From Platanthera guangdongensis (taxonomy: Eukaryota > Streptophyta > Magnoliopsida > Asparagales > Orchidaceae): a stretch of DNA of 64,000 bases. The notes beneath the pieces are model-generated. The model had not been told where the DNA came from and did no database searches. It saw only the letters and a list, made by a program, of their open reading frames with translations. The stretch spans positions 1,518,501 through 1,582,500 of the forward strand of contig CM077150.1 in the NCBI GenBank assembly GCA_039583875.1, written 5' to 3'. Shown piece by piece: positions 43,541 through 54,659 of the stretch; the stretch's first letter is position 1, and each line of letters begins with the position of its first letter. The translations under genes were made by a program, and so were the position numbers.

Positions 43541-44130
43541 TATGACGGTGGCATTTTTGTTCAAACTCACCGGTCAAAAAACGTCACGCCAAAAGGACCC
43601 TTAAAAAGTGTAATTCATCATTTTTCACCATCTCGCCAAACAGGTGTTTTTAGCGGTAAATTTTTTTTTTTTGAAAAACATCATCACTCCAAAAACACCC
43701 TCCCAAAGTTTAAAGTGCTGATAAAACATAGATTTGCCAAAATAATAAATTATAAGATCTATTCGCAAACGATATATTGGAGCGGAAGGTAGTGGAGGCG
43801 AAAGAAAGTGGGAGTTGAAATAAAACCAGAAAAAACACACCACCTTGGATGAGGGAAAGGGCTGGGGAAGACAGTGTGTCGGCGACAGGGTTTACACCAG
43901 TTGAAAAATATGTGGTGATGCTCTTTGTTCCGTTGTCGGTTGCTATGGGACCGAGGGGAGAAAGAGTGGAAGAGATAAAAAAACCAAGTCAAACGCAATG
44001 AATCAATTTGACTATTCAAGCAAAAGGTTGGGCCAGCCTGAGCAGCAGTAGATCCATGATCTTCGTAAATTTGAAGGAATATCATACAATTATATAAACT
44101 TAACAGTTAGGCTTTGTTTGGGCCGCGATG
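43541..44130. other. MITE-like debris; no gene
   Basis: Words such as TTATGACGGTGG, CACGCCAAAAGGACC and TCGCCAAACAGG at 43535-43710 look like further ends of the same MITE class. Nothing coding is seen up to the minisatellite. Confidence 0.4.
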
Positions 44131-44640
44131 GCGGTTGTGAACACACCGGTTGGAAACTGAGGTCGTGAACGCAGTGGTTGGAAACTGCGGTCGTGAACGC
44201 AGCGGTTGGAAACTGCGGTCGTGAACGCAGCGGTTGGAAACTGCGGTCGTGAACGCAGCGGTTGGAAACTGCGGTCGTGAACGCAGCGGTTGGAAACTGC
44301 GGTCGTGAACGCAGCGGTTGGAAACTGCGGTCGTGAACGCAGCGGTTGGAAACTGCGGTCGTGAACGCAGCGGTTGGAAACTGCGGTCGTGAACGCAGCG
44401 GTTGGAAACTGCGGTCGTGAACGCAGCGGTTGGAAACTGCGGTCGTGAATGCAGCGGTTGGAAACGGCGGTCGTGAACGCAGCGGTTGGAAACGGCGGTC
44501 GTGAACGCAGCGGTTGGAAACGGCGGTCGTGAACGCAGCGGTTGGAAACGGCGGTCGTGAACGCAGCGGTTGGAAACGGCGGTCGTGAACGCAGCGGTTG
44601 GAAACTGCGGTCGTGAACACAGTGGTTGGAAACTGCGGTC
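44131..44640. repeat. 28-bp minisatellite, about 18 copies
   Basis: The unit GGTTGGAAACTGCGGTCGTG plus AACGCAGC repeats head to tail with very few changes. Outer units are more diverged. Units up to about 44460 carry AAACTG, the next five or six carry AAACGG, and the last two return to AAACTG, so a block variant has spread within the array. The 28-bp period yields long repeated frames on the minus strand (for example VSNRCVHDRRFQPLRSRPPF) which are artefacts. The flanks show that it arose inside the element also present at 42220. Confidence 0.95.
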
Positions 44641-44906
44641 ATGAACCCAATTGTTGTGTTTGGAGAAATTATGTTTTTAGTGTTGTTATGAACGTAAAAA
44701 CAATTTTATTAGTTTAGTGATACAAAACTGTGGTGGTTGTTGGAGCTAAGTGCTCAGTAAAAATAATAAAATGTTCGACCATAAACCAAATTTCTCAATA
44801 TATATCATGTTGTTCAAACATAGCATTCCTCATTTAAGACCGCAAACATAGCACCCTAACATTCATAACAATGATAAAAATCTGCAAATGGTTGCCGAAT
44901 CATTAA
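44641..44906. repeat. right part of the minisatellite-bearing element and flank
   Basis: TTGTGTTTGGAGAAATTATG, TTATGAACGTAAAAACA and TTTTAT match the segment after the short array at 42300-42370. The similarity fades after about 44720. Confidence 0.55.
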
Positions 44907-45022
44907 GGATCCCATTACTAACATAAAATTATTAACCAAAAAAAAACATATCCTACAGAAATAGGGATCCCATTACTAACATAAAATTATTAACCAAAAA
45001 AACAAAACCATATCCTACAGAA
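44907..45022. repeat. 58-bp tandem duplication
   Basis: GGATCCCATTACTAACATAA through CATATCCTACAGAAATAG occurs twice head to tail, at 44907 and 44965, with a few inserted bases in the second copy. Confidence 0.85.
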
Positions 45023-45613
45023 ATAGAGCTGGATAGAATCATAGAAGCCTAAACATTCATAACAATGATGCAATATTTAATCAAAGTCTGAACAAGGCAA
45101 AAATCATGACATCCTTAAAGCCCTAAGAATATTCATGCAATCTTTAATCACCCACACATCAACAGAAAAAGTAAACCCATCCTGGAAAATTCACTCTAGC
45201 AATATCCAAACTCATCCTATCCTTAAACAAGATCAACCCAACAGGGACATTCAAAATCATACAGGATAACCTGGATCAGAGGAGGGAGGAGGAGAATATT
45301 ACTGAAGAGAAGGAGTAGCCCTGGGCCGGCGTTGGAGGGAAAGGCACGATCAACTCTCAACGAATAGAATAGGAGTCGATCCGGCGACCTTTTTTGAAAA
45401 AGCTTGCGGTGGTCGGCAAGCAAATTGTGGTGGTGATGGATTCGTCAGCAGAGGAGTGAGATTAGGAGAAGAAAATCACAAGAGGAAGCAGGGAAGGGGC
45501 TCTCCGGGAGGAGTGAGGTTAAGGGAGGAGAATCGAGAGAGGGAAAGAATATCTTTCAGCGTTTTTAGGTCGCTGAAGAAAAGTAATTGCGAAAAATAAA
45601 GAGAACTGATATT
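45023..45613. other. no gene recognised
   Basis: AT-rich sequence becoming GA-rich near 45280-45560. No coding motifs are seen. Confidence 0.45.
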
Positions 45614-46163
45614 TGTTAGGTCCGCCGGTGTATATTGTGATGTTCTTTGACAACTGTTAATTATGTGTCGAGGTCGTGTAGCAGTTGTAATTGTTTCAGA
45701 ATTCAGCGGACGCGTCTAGGAGGAGATGCGGCGTTTCAATTTACATGCCCGGACCACAAGGCCATGTGCCGAGGGCGTGTCATTCTGACAATTCCACGAC
45801 GGTTGCTAGACGGTTGTCGATGAAAAGACACGCTGATTTGGGAAAAATCCCAAGGCACACGTGTGTGTGCCAAGGGCGTGTAAATCTTTTTCTTGTACTG
45901 AGTGATACATAAACTCCTAATCGTTTTATCTTCTGTGTGGTAATTTTTGAATCAATTCTGCATAAATTCTGGGGGTTTGGGATTTCATCTGAACTCGGAA
46001 ATCCGCTCATTTATCTGTAACCGTCTCTGTCCTGAATAGTGAAAATCTGACTGTTGCCACCTGTGTATGTATCCCATCTTGGGTTGAACCACGTAGATCT
46101 GTGTCGTCTGTGATTATTTATTTTTTATTTTGTTTTTCATTCTACTCGAATTTCCGCAACAAC
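45614..46163 (+). mobile_element. probable solo LTR (about 550 bp)
   Basis: Begins TGTTAGGTCCGCC and ends with TTTCCGCAACAAC after a CTTGGGTTGAACCACGTAGA block, a word found near the 3' end of many plant LTRs. It holds GTGCCAAGGGCGTGT repeats and a TACATAAACTCC-type R region. ATATT precedes it (45609-45613) and follows it (46164-46168). The exact end is ambiguous by one base because of local microhomology. No internal retroelement sequence adjoins it. Confidence 0.6.
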
Positions 46164-46168
46164 ATATT

Positions 46169-47930
46169 TGTGAGTAATGAGGTGAAAGTTGATTTACTTG
46201 CAATGATAGTTCATTGTTGGTGGTCTCAGAGATAAAACACATGTCCGAGCAATAGGGAACTACTACTGTCAAAGACATGCAATGAGACAATAATGTCATA
46301 GCGAACGCTGCGAGCAATGAGAGCATTGGGCAATGACATCCAATTTGGGGCTTATAACGACAATGCCGATTTACCTTTGATGATTTTTTAAATATAGTGG
46401 GTTATTTGTGTATGAAAGGGACCGTGTGAGTGTATTCAATATTTTGCGAGGACAAATAAGTATTTCATGGTTATGGTGATGCAGTGGCATCTTGAAGTGT
46501 CACTGGAATAGTTGGACCACGATAATATTCATAATGTAGTACGGCTGAGTTCAATTTGATGTCTATAATTAGATGTGAATGAGAAAGGATATGGAACATA
46601 ATGAAAGGGGGGATTAGATAAAGAATTTTGGTGTTTATAATTAGATATATGCTGCGAGTAGAGATTTCTTGAATTTTAATCTGTTTGGTGCCCATTCAGT
46701 TTTTCCCATCTCTTCAATTTATGTATTCTAATTCAGTTTTTTAATGGAATTTCTAAATCAGGGGTATTTTGAGAAATTCATTTGAAAATTGTAGAATAAT
46801 ACATAAACTTGGAGGTTGTAGGGTTTTAGGAGTCAAAAGCTCGACCGTCTTCTCTTGTTTCTCTATCGTTGCCTATGGATGCAGTTTTTTGGGGAGAACA
46901 GCATCATTTATTGTGTTTTGTGACTTTGTGATACTTCTTCCTTTGCACAATTATTTGTAGCACAACCGACACTAAAGTAGATGAAATGGTTGCTATTACA
47001 TTAAGATCAAGATCGATCCAATTGCAATCTACAAAATTTGAAACCAACTAGTCGCGTAGGGTCATTGTTGTGCCCCGTAATTAGTACAGATCACTATGGT
47101 CTGAGTTTAATCCTGAATCTATAGGGTCATAAGAAAAATATTGTTCAAACTTCAAACAAAAAGTAGTGTTTTGTAAAATTATGTATGAGTATGAGAAAGA
47201 GAAGGGATATGTTAGTTGGAATAGTTTGGTTGTGTGAGAAAGGCCCACATAATGTTGTCTATAAGTGCTACAATTCGAGACCAGAGTAGAATGATGGAAG
47301 TTAATTGCTAATTGTCTATAAGTGCTACAATTTCTGCTTAACAAGGGCTGAAAGCAGAATTTCTAGCATAAAAAGTTAATGAAAATATTGGTTACTAAAG
47401 AAATATTAGTTATTGAGGAACAATCTTCATTAAAAGTTGAAGTTCATAGTATATATTGTGCTTAGTCCAATTAAAGAAACCAACTTTCTTCCCGCAATGA
47501 CTCTGAGTTGTCTAATTGGTTATATCTACCAGGAGAATCTATGAATGCGTCTGATTTACATACTGAAATCCAATCCTACAAACATTTACCTTCATGCATA
47601 TATAAATATATCAGGATCTGGCTTAATGTTTGCTGCCTTCTCTCTTCTTGAAATCATATGGAAATACTATAGAATGAGCAATTTAATTAGGAGAAGAAGT
47701 GCCGAGCACTGGAAAATAGTCCAGGGAAGAAGGAATACCGAGTAAATTGAGATTAAAAATGATCTAAACTATAATGAAATTGATTACATCGAACATCAAA
47801 TCGAACAACTTTGAGCTGATTTCAAGGAAGGATTGAACCGATTCTAGATGGGATCGTCAACAACCATTTACACATACTAACAAATGTTGATAATATTTAT
47901 AACAAATGAGAAACCATACCAGATCCTCAA
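46169..47930. other. no gene recognised
   Basis: AT-rich intergenic DNA. A TTGTCTATAAGTGCTACAATT word is duplicated about 55 bp apart (47257 and 47312). Short frames have no motifs. Confidence 0.45.
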
Positions 47931-48399
47931 GCCAGTTGCAATAGTCCAGGGAAGGAGTACCAAGCATTGGAAGAAAACGTCGATGTCTTGTCGGAGATCG
48001 AGAGGAAGAGGGAGGCGGCAGTACTGCGCGGGAGAAATGTCGGAGAGAATCGGAGGACAGAGAAGCGGTCGCAGCCCTACATGGGTTTCAGAGGAGTAGC
48101 CAGAGATTGGATGTTGGCACGGATTTGGGAGTTCCGTATAGAGGGGAGCGCGAGTTGGGGAAGGAGCACGGGGGAGATCGCGAAAGGGAAAGGGGAATTC
48201 CTTTCCAGATTCAACACATCATCTCCAAGCATCGCTCTCGCAATTACCTCTCAATTCAACACATCATAATAAAAGTAAGTAAAAGATAATCAACACAGCC
48301 TCACAAGTAAGAAAATAGAAATGCATATTAAAACATCATAACAGAGGGTAAGGGTCCATTCTTTTCTTATGAAAACTCGATAAGAGTATCTATGAAACA

Positions 48400-48955
48400 T
48401 AATAAATAAATACATAACTAACAAACACATAACACACACGCATACACAACAAAAACACACAACATACAACATACAAATCACACAACATACAACATACACA
48501 CATACATATACACAAACACAGCATACAACATGCACAACCACGTACATATACACACACACAAACAACGTACTCAACCACGTACATATATACACACACACAA
48601 ACACAAACACAACATACAACATACACAACCACGTACATATACATTTACAAGATACAACATATAACATACACAACCACGTACATACACAACAAACACACAC
48701 AACATGCACACATGCATACACACACAACATGCACACATGCATACACACACAACATGCACACATGCATACACACACAACATGCACACATGCATATACACAC
48801 ACAACCAATCCACACATACACAACCGCATACATATACACACACACAAACACAAAATATACACACACAACCATAAATACACGTACACATGCATATATACAC
48901 AGACACAGACACACACATCTACATATACAAAATTCCCAATCTACACAATCATACA
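48400..48955. repeat. AC-rich degenerate microsatellite tract 1
   Basis: ACACAC alternates with ACATACAAC, CACGTACATATAC and ACACAACATGCACACATGCAT; the last is repeated about four times at 48695-48790. Long cysteine/valine-rich frames on the minus strand and threonine/histidine-rich frames on the plus strand are artefacts. Confidence 0.9.
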
Positions 48956-49059
48956 AACATCTACATATAGAAACTACAAAAAAAATCTAAACCATTCAAT
49001 GCTATCATTATAAATGCTAACACATTAATAAAATGATAAAAATGCTTTCATCAACCAAT

Positions 49060-49439
49060 TTGTAGGAACCAAAAAAAATGTATACCTAACGGGAGAAAGG
49101 AAGTCGGCCAAAGAGGAGGAAGAATGGCTGGTAGATGTTGGAGGAAGAAGCTCCGAGCAGTGGTTGCTGTATAGGAGGAAGAAAGAGGTTACTTGGCTCG
49201 CCTAGGTCGCTGGTTCAGCTGACGAGAACTCCTACAGCGAAAACTGGTTCAGCCAACGAGAAGACCTACCGACGAGAAGACCTAGAGGCCGACCCAAAGT
49301 TGTTGCGGCAGAGAAGACCTACCGGAGAGAGGGACAGGAAGCTTGCCAGAGCGAGGGAGAGAATCGTGCACGGGATGAAGAAGAAGGGCGCGCCAGTTGG
49401 GAAAGGTCCTGTCCGCGATCTCACCGAAGGAAGAGACTA
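49060..49439 (-). other. GC-rich leader-exon-like block 1
   Basis: On the minus strand this block ends at AG-GTATACATT near 49085, a splice-donor-like junction directly before the AC-rich tract. The same layout occurs at 50914-51365 and 52503-52830. This suggests a 5' leader exon followed by a repeat-filled intron of a Harbinger-like element. No conserved protein is seen in it. Confidence 0.4.
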
Positions 49440-49735
49440 GGGCTCTGTTTGGTTGGGCTGTTGTTGATGGTAAGTTGCTGATAGAAAAAGTGTTGATTCT
49501 GGAAATAGAGTTTTGTTAAAAAACTGTTTGAGTGAAATGGAGTTTGCAAAACGGAGTTTTCAAAAAGTTGTTTGGAAACAAAACGGAGTTTTGAGTGAAT
49601 TTTTTTTTCCAATTTTTTTAATTACCACAATTATTTTTTTTGAATGAACATTTTTTTCATTCATAAAATAACACCCAACACCCAAAAAAATGTTTGATTC
49701 AGATGTTTTATAGAACAAATACCCGTCTTTTTGTC

Positions 49736-50060
49736 CTATGTTCTAGCTTCATACAACTCATCTGCTATGATATTACGTAGCGCGATCATTTCCTCTACAC
49801 CACCTGCAGTGTCAGTGCATGTTTCTTGTCGCCCTTGTGCTGTCATCCCATGATCACGACTCCTTTGCTCGCACTCACTAAAATCAATATCCACACGTGA
49901 AGGATGCCGACGAATGAAATTATGTAGTTGGACTTTATCATATTATTTTCTAGTCAGCTCTGCAAATTTCTTCGTAACATTTGTTCAACCCTCTTTATTA
50001 AAATGTGTGGTCGGTTGATTCTCAAGTTCTATCTCTTTAATGAATATGTCACAGAAATGC
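49736..50060 (-). pseudogene. Harbinger remnant: Myb/SANT-like domain joined in frame to a transposase C-terminal tail
   Basis: One minus-strand frame reads FCDIFIKEIELENQPTTHF, NKEG, a stop, TNVTKKFAELTRK, a stop, YDKVQL. This is the plant Myb/SANT-like DNA-binding domain (a KEGWTN-type helix and a YDKKQLKN-type end). Without a gap it continues HNFIRRHPSRVDIDF, then GGVEEMIALRNIIADELYEA and a stop at 49736-49738. That part matches the C-terminal end of Harbinger DDE transposases, where LHNFIR is followed by an ALRxxIAxxLW helix. Normally these belong to two different Harbinger proteins. The joint looks like an internal deletion, and two nonsense codons make the product dead. Confidence 0.65.
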
Positions 50061-50164
50061 ATGATATCGGTATTGTCCCAAAAAGCGGTCACCCCAAAAT
50101 CTTTGGATTTGCACATCTTTGAAAAAGTAAACAAACACATCCAAATTTATGAACAATAATACAT

Positions 50165-50850
50165 TACAACAAGCACATTGTGGCATAACACACACACATA
50201 CACACACACACACATACAACACACACCAACACACAATTAACACACACACATAAAACATACACATAAAACACCACACACACACACACATACACATACAACA
50301 CACACCAACATGCAACACATGCGTGCACAAACATACAACACACATTTAACACAAACGCATACAACACACACCAACATACACGCATACAACACAACACACA
50401 CACACACAAACATGCACATACATACAACACACACACAAACATACAACACACATTTAACACAAACACATAAAACACAACAAAACAAACACACATACAACAC
50501 ACACACAAACATGCAACACGCATAAACATACAACACACACACATAAACAAATACACAAACATACAACACACACAGCACACATTTAACACACATCACACAC
50601 ACATACACAGCACACACACACACACACACACGTACACACACATACACACACAGATACATGCACACACACAAACACTCAACGCAACAAACACACACACAGC
50701 ATACACACACATAGCATGCACACGCACACACGCACACACACAGCACAGCACGCACAGCACAGCACAGCACGCACAACACAGCACACACACACACACAGCA
50801 CAACAACACACACATACATACAAGTCACATTCTACACACACACATACAGA
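50165..50850. repeat. AC-rich degenerate microsatellite tract 2
   Basis: ACACACACA mixed with CATACAACACACA, CACACATTTAACACA and GCACAGCACAGCACGC words over nearly 700 bp. The very long Cys/Val-rich minus-strand frames are spurious. Confidence 0.9.
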
Positions 50851-50913
50851 AAAACTGAAAATCAAAATCAGGAAAAATCAAAAACCCTAAAATTGAAAAG
50901 CAGGAGAAGGGGT

Positions 50914-51365
50914 ATACCTCTGCTGAGAGGGGGAACAGTGGCACCAGATATGCAAGAAGAGTGTGCAAATAACCTACTACAAAGAAGGAGGTGGAGGGGA
51001 ATCACGCGTATGCAGGGAGAACAAAAAATGGTTGAACGAAATCGGGAGAAGACGGTGAAAAAATTACCGGAGGCGTGCGCCGCCGCGTCGGTCGTCGTCG
51101 TCGGGGAAGAAGTCCGGTAGTTACTTGCTGCTCGGGAGAGATGTTGTCGGGTTACTTGCAATCAAAAGCAGGCATCGACAAGCAAATCGGGATCGGGAGA
51201 GATGCTGTCAGTCGATGCAGGAGGTGCGTCGGATTTATCGTTGGGGAAGAGGATCGGGCGATGCAGCAGTTGCGCCCGGGGAAGATGATTGTCGTCGGGG
51301 AAGAAGATGGGCCGCTAGGTATCGGGTTACTTGTGCAGCGGAAAGCAGAAAAAAACGCAGATAAA
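50914..51365 (-). other. GC-rich leader-exon-like block 2
   Basis: The same position and layout as block 1: it ends on the minus strand at a GTATACC junction (about 50914-50919) before the AC-rich tract, with purine-rich plus-strand sequence containing GTCGGGGAAGAAG-type repeats. Confidence 0.4.
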
Positions 51366-51784
51366 GGCTCTGTTTGGCTCAGCTGCAGCGACTGCAGAAG
51401 CAGTGGTGGGAAGCAGTGGTGGAATAATCAGCTGTTTTGCAGAGTGGAGCCAGAATCTGTGAAACTGTTTGGATGAACAGCTTTTGCAGAGCTGTTTCAA
51501 ATAGAAAAGCTGTTTACTCTGTTTGGCAAAACAGCTGTGCAGTGGACAGTTCATTTTCTTGAAGCTAAACACAATAAACAAAAACATAAAAAGAATCATT
51601 TAACTTAATACATTCTAAGTGCCCGATAACAAAATTTTAAAAAACGAACTGTTTTCAAAATGATTATTTCAGTTCTGAAAATCAAAAACATGCAATGTCA
51701 TGCGGTTGAAACGTGTCCCTCGATCATCGAGCGTTAACTGCACATCAAGAATAAATGAAATTATTGATCTTCGAGCGTTAACTC

Positions 51785-52400
51785 ACACAATTACACACAC
51801 ACACATACACATTGTCCCAGAGACAAACACACATACAAACGCACGCACAAACACACATACAAACGCACGCACAAACACACACATACACACACAAACATAC
51901 AATTACACACACAGATAAACACACACACACAAACATACGCTTACACAATCACAATTACACACACATAAACACACGCACAAACACACACTTACACAATCAC
52001 ACACACAAACACACACTCACACAATTACACACACACATACAAACACACGCACAAACACACACAAACATACAATTACACACACACACAAACATACAATTAC
52101 ACACACACACAAACATGCGCTTACACAATCACAATTACACACACACATAAACACACACACAAACACACACTTACACAATCACACACACAAACACACACTC
52201 ACACAATCACACAAACACACAAACATACATACACACCCTAAACACACGCACATAAACACAATCATGCACACACACACATTCCCAAACACCCTAAACACAC
52301 AAACACAAACATACACACACACAAACAAAATCATACACAAACAAGCACAAATCACACACATTCACAAACACAAATCAAACACACACACACATGCCATAAA
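51785..52400. repeat. AC-rich degenerate microsatellite tract 3
   Basis: ACACACA with ACAAACATACAATTACAC, ATAAACACACGC and CTTACACAATCACA words. One unit of about 190 bp (51930 and 52115) appears duplicated. Confidence 0.9.
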
Positions 52401-52502
52401 AAAATCACATTTAACAGTGCTACCACTAAAACAAAATCACATACACTTGTGTGTATTCTCTATTTGCAGGAACCAAACTATGGCAAAAATTTTGGAAAAA
52501 TT

Positions 52503-52830
52503 TATACCTTGCGGGGTGTGAAGATTCCCTGAGAATGACCGTAGTAGGCGTTGAGGAAGATACTCCTCGCTGGAGTCGTCCGAGAGGAGGAAAGGGGGCG
52601 GCACTTGGCTCGATCGCCTGGGGACGGCGCGCGGATGGAGGAAGATCGGGAAGGAGGAGATCGGGGTCGGCGAAGCAGCGATCGCCTGGAGAAGCCGAGA
52701 AACGCCGCGATCTGGAGTCGAAAATCGGGAAGGAGGAGATCGGGGTTGGCGAAGCACGGATCTCCTCTTGCGGGTAGCCGGCGGAAATGGGGAAGAAGAA
52801 ATCGCCTATAGGTTTCAAATCGCCCAAATT
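52503..52830 (-). other. GC-rich leader-exon-like block 3
   Basis: Ends on the minus strand at AAG-GTATAAATT near 52505, before the AC-rich tract. Two GGGAAGGAGGAGATCGGGGT segments (52648 and 52726) show a 78-bp internal duplication. Confidence 0.4.
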
Positions 52831-53290
52831 TTGCACGCTCGTTTTTGACAAAATTCACCAAAATTTTAAAATTGACAAAATGCAATATTAAAAATGATTT
52901 TTTTGCAATGTGTACCATACAGTATATATTTTGGGCATTTTATTTTTTACCTATTGAGCATGCACTTTGCCAAAAAAAATATTTTTGGGGTGTATTTTGT
53001 CAATTTTAAATTTTTGTGGTGCATTTTGCCAAAAGCCGATATTTTGAGGGTGCACTTTGTCAATTACCCCCGGAGTCGTGATAATTTTTCACCACTCCAG
53101 AACGCCGGAAAATACCGATTCGGGAGCAGGGGCTACTCCAATAGCTGGCCTCAAAATATTGTTTGGCGTGGCTTTTTCAAACGCAGCGGCACCCCACCCT
53201 CTAAACGCCCCACCAAACAGAGCCAAAATCGCGGATTTTGATAACCGTCGTTTGCAGGATCAGTAGTCTAAAAGCCTGACCAAACAACAC

Positions 53291-53700
53291 CTAGATTTTC
53301 AGAAAACCTGGGGTTTTGAAGGAATTTCAATTCCACCTTCAAATTAGACCAAACGAAACGAGCAGCGAAATCTCAAATTTGGAGCAAATGGGGCCGCAAG
53401 GTGCCAAAATAAATGAGCCACTGTCAGCGGGTGTGTTTGGTCCCGCAACAATGAGAAAAATCCGCGTGCTTTATGCGTTTTGATCCCCGCCTCCGAGCCT
53501 CCAGTTCGATCCCCTTGGGTCCTCCCGCCTTCTGCATGATGAGATTCCCCTGAACGGGTTCGACCAAACCGTGGATCTAGCGAGCGCAACCGCAGTAATC
53601 TCCCGCAAAGAGCTACCCCGCAACACGTCCATCCGAGCTGCTTCGTGGGGGCTTCCCATGCGGCATTCGCACTATGTGGTTAAGGTCGCACATGGGAGTT
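53291..53700. other. no gene recognised
   Basis: Intergenic sequence with CCAAAC and GACCAAAC words like other element ends. Nothing coding. Confidence 0.4.
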
Positions 53701-53739
53701 CCCCCACGTGTCAAGAATCGTCACTCGCGCTGCTCACGC

Positions 53740-53860
53740 GGGAGTCAATTGTGTACCGCGTGTGGGGAAGTCAATTGCGTACTGCACGTGCGGGATAAAT
53801 CTCGCACACAGTGCGTGCGGGATTAATCATGCGCCCTATGCGCGCGGGATTAATCTCGCG
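53740..53860. repeat. degenerate tandem of GTGCGGGATTAATC-type units
   Basis: GTGCGGGAT(A/T)AATCTCGC(A/G)CA-like units recur three times at about 30-bp spacing. Confidence 0.6.
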
Positions 53861-53964
53861 CAAGGCATTCCAGTCAATGGGAATTACCCACATTGGCCGG
53901 TAGAGGCGTTGACCAAGTCAGCGCCCCCTTTAGGCCCTGACTTGGTCAGCGCCCATTTTAGCCT

Positions 53965-54011
53965 CCCTGTTGGGGAGTGCATAGGGGAGCGTTGTGCACT
54001 CCCCAACAGGG
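53965..54011. repeat. 17-bp perfect hairpin beside a poly-C run
   Basis: CCCTGTTGGGGAGTGCA (53965-53981) pairs exactly with TGCACTCCCCAACAGGG (53995-54011) across a 13-base loop. A run of 17 C residues follows at 54033-54049. Confidence 0.85.
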
Positions 54012-54032
54012 AGTCGTGGGATAACTGTGGCA

Positions 54033-54049
54033 CCCCCCCCCCCCCCCCC
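54033..54049. repeat. poly-C run of 17
   Basis: Seventeen consecutive C residues. Exact length may be uncertain. Confidence 0.8.
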
Positions 54050-54275
54050 GGGTGGTGCGGCGGTTTTTGTGGGGGACGTCGGCATGTGCTGGCATTGCAT
54101 CCCCCCTCCCTTTTATGGTCGTTGCCGTCGTCAACTCTCAACACCATGACAGCTGTCGTCGTCGTTTCATAAATTCACGGACGTTGTCGTCGTCATCTCC
54201 CAGCACCATGGCCGTCGCTGCCAGCGTCTCTCAACACCACGGTTGCCGCCTCCATCGTTTCTCAACTTCTCGAAC

Positions 54276-54480
54276 GATGTCGTCGTCGCTCCTCTCTCTC
54301 GTACGCCGTCACCATCACTCCTCTCTCCCACGGATACCGTTGTCGTCGCTCCTCTCTCTCGCAGACACCGCCGCCGTCGCTCCTCTCTCTTGCGAACACC
54401 GCCACCGTCGCTCCTCTCTCCTGCCGACACCGCCATCGTCGCTCCTCTCTCCCGCAACTGTCGTCGCTCCTCTCTTCCTC
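54276..54480. repeat. tandem repeat of CGTCGCTCCTCTCTC units (about 30-36 bp)
   Basis: At least five units carry GTCGCTCCTCTCTC followed by a variable CGCANACACCGCC segment. Frames of 120-180 codons across it are compositional. Confidence 0.75.
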
Positions 54481-54659
54481 GGATGCCGCCACCATCGCCG
54501 GCCTCCTCTCCCTCGCCTCTCGACCGACCACTTCCTCCATTCGGCTGGCCTCTGTCGCCGACCGGATCCCGTCTCCGCCCGGACTCCACCGGCCTAGTTC
54601 TTCACCGTCGTCAATTCTCCACCATCTGATCACGCTCTTGTCATCATCGTTGTCGGTTA

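Larger units (their letters stand above)
51366..53224. mobile_element. candidate inner PIF/Harbinger-like element (1859 bp)
   Basis: The ends GGCTCTGTTTGG (51366-51377) and CCAAACAGAGCC (53213-53224) are perfect 12-bp inverted repeats, with AAA on both flanks. Subterminal DNA contains repeated AGCTGTTT and CTGTTTGG words (51420-51540). The interior is an AC-rich tract and a GC-rich leader block, without transposase. The terminus is the same as in the small foldback MITEs. Confidence 0.6.
49440..53290 (-). mobile_element. candidate outer PIF/Harbinger element
   Basis: The left terminus GGGCTCTGTTTGG (49440-49452) is the approximate inverse of CCAAACAACACC (53279-53290), and CTA flanks the left end and follows the right. 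On the minus strand it has a leader block (51360-50915), an AC-rich tract and a SANT/transposase remnant (50060-49736). Element 51366-53224 would be nested near its right end. The pairing of ends is inference. Confidence 0.4.

Noticed and set aside
44090..44642. Long minus-strand frames of about 180 codons with a perfectly repeated peptide
   Set aside because: They are the 28-bp minisatellite read in three phases; two overlapping frames give the same repeated words. No start context or domain.
48290..48956. Cysteine/valine-rich frames up to 208 codons (also at 50049-50865)
   Set aside because: Direct translation of degenerate GT/AC microsatellite; composition explains them fully.
51812..52361. 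Possible telomere-like or centromere-like satellite in AC-rich tracts
   Set aside because: No TTTAGGG-type unit and no fixed long period; repetition is degenerate dinucleotide type.
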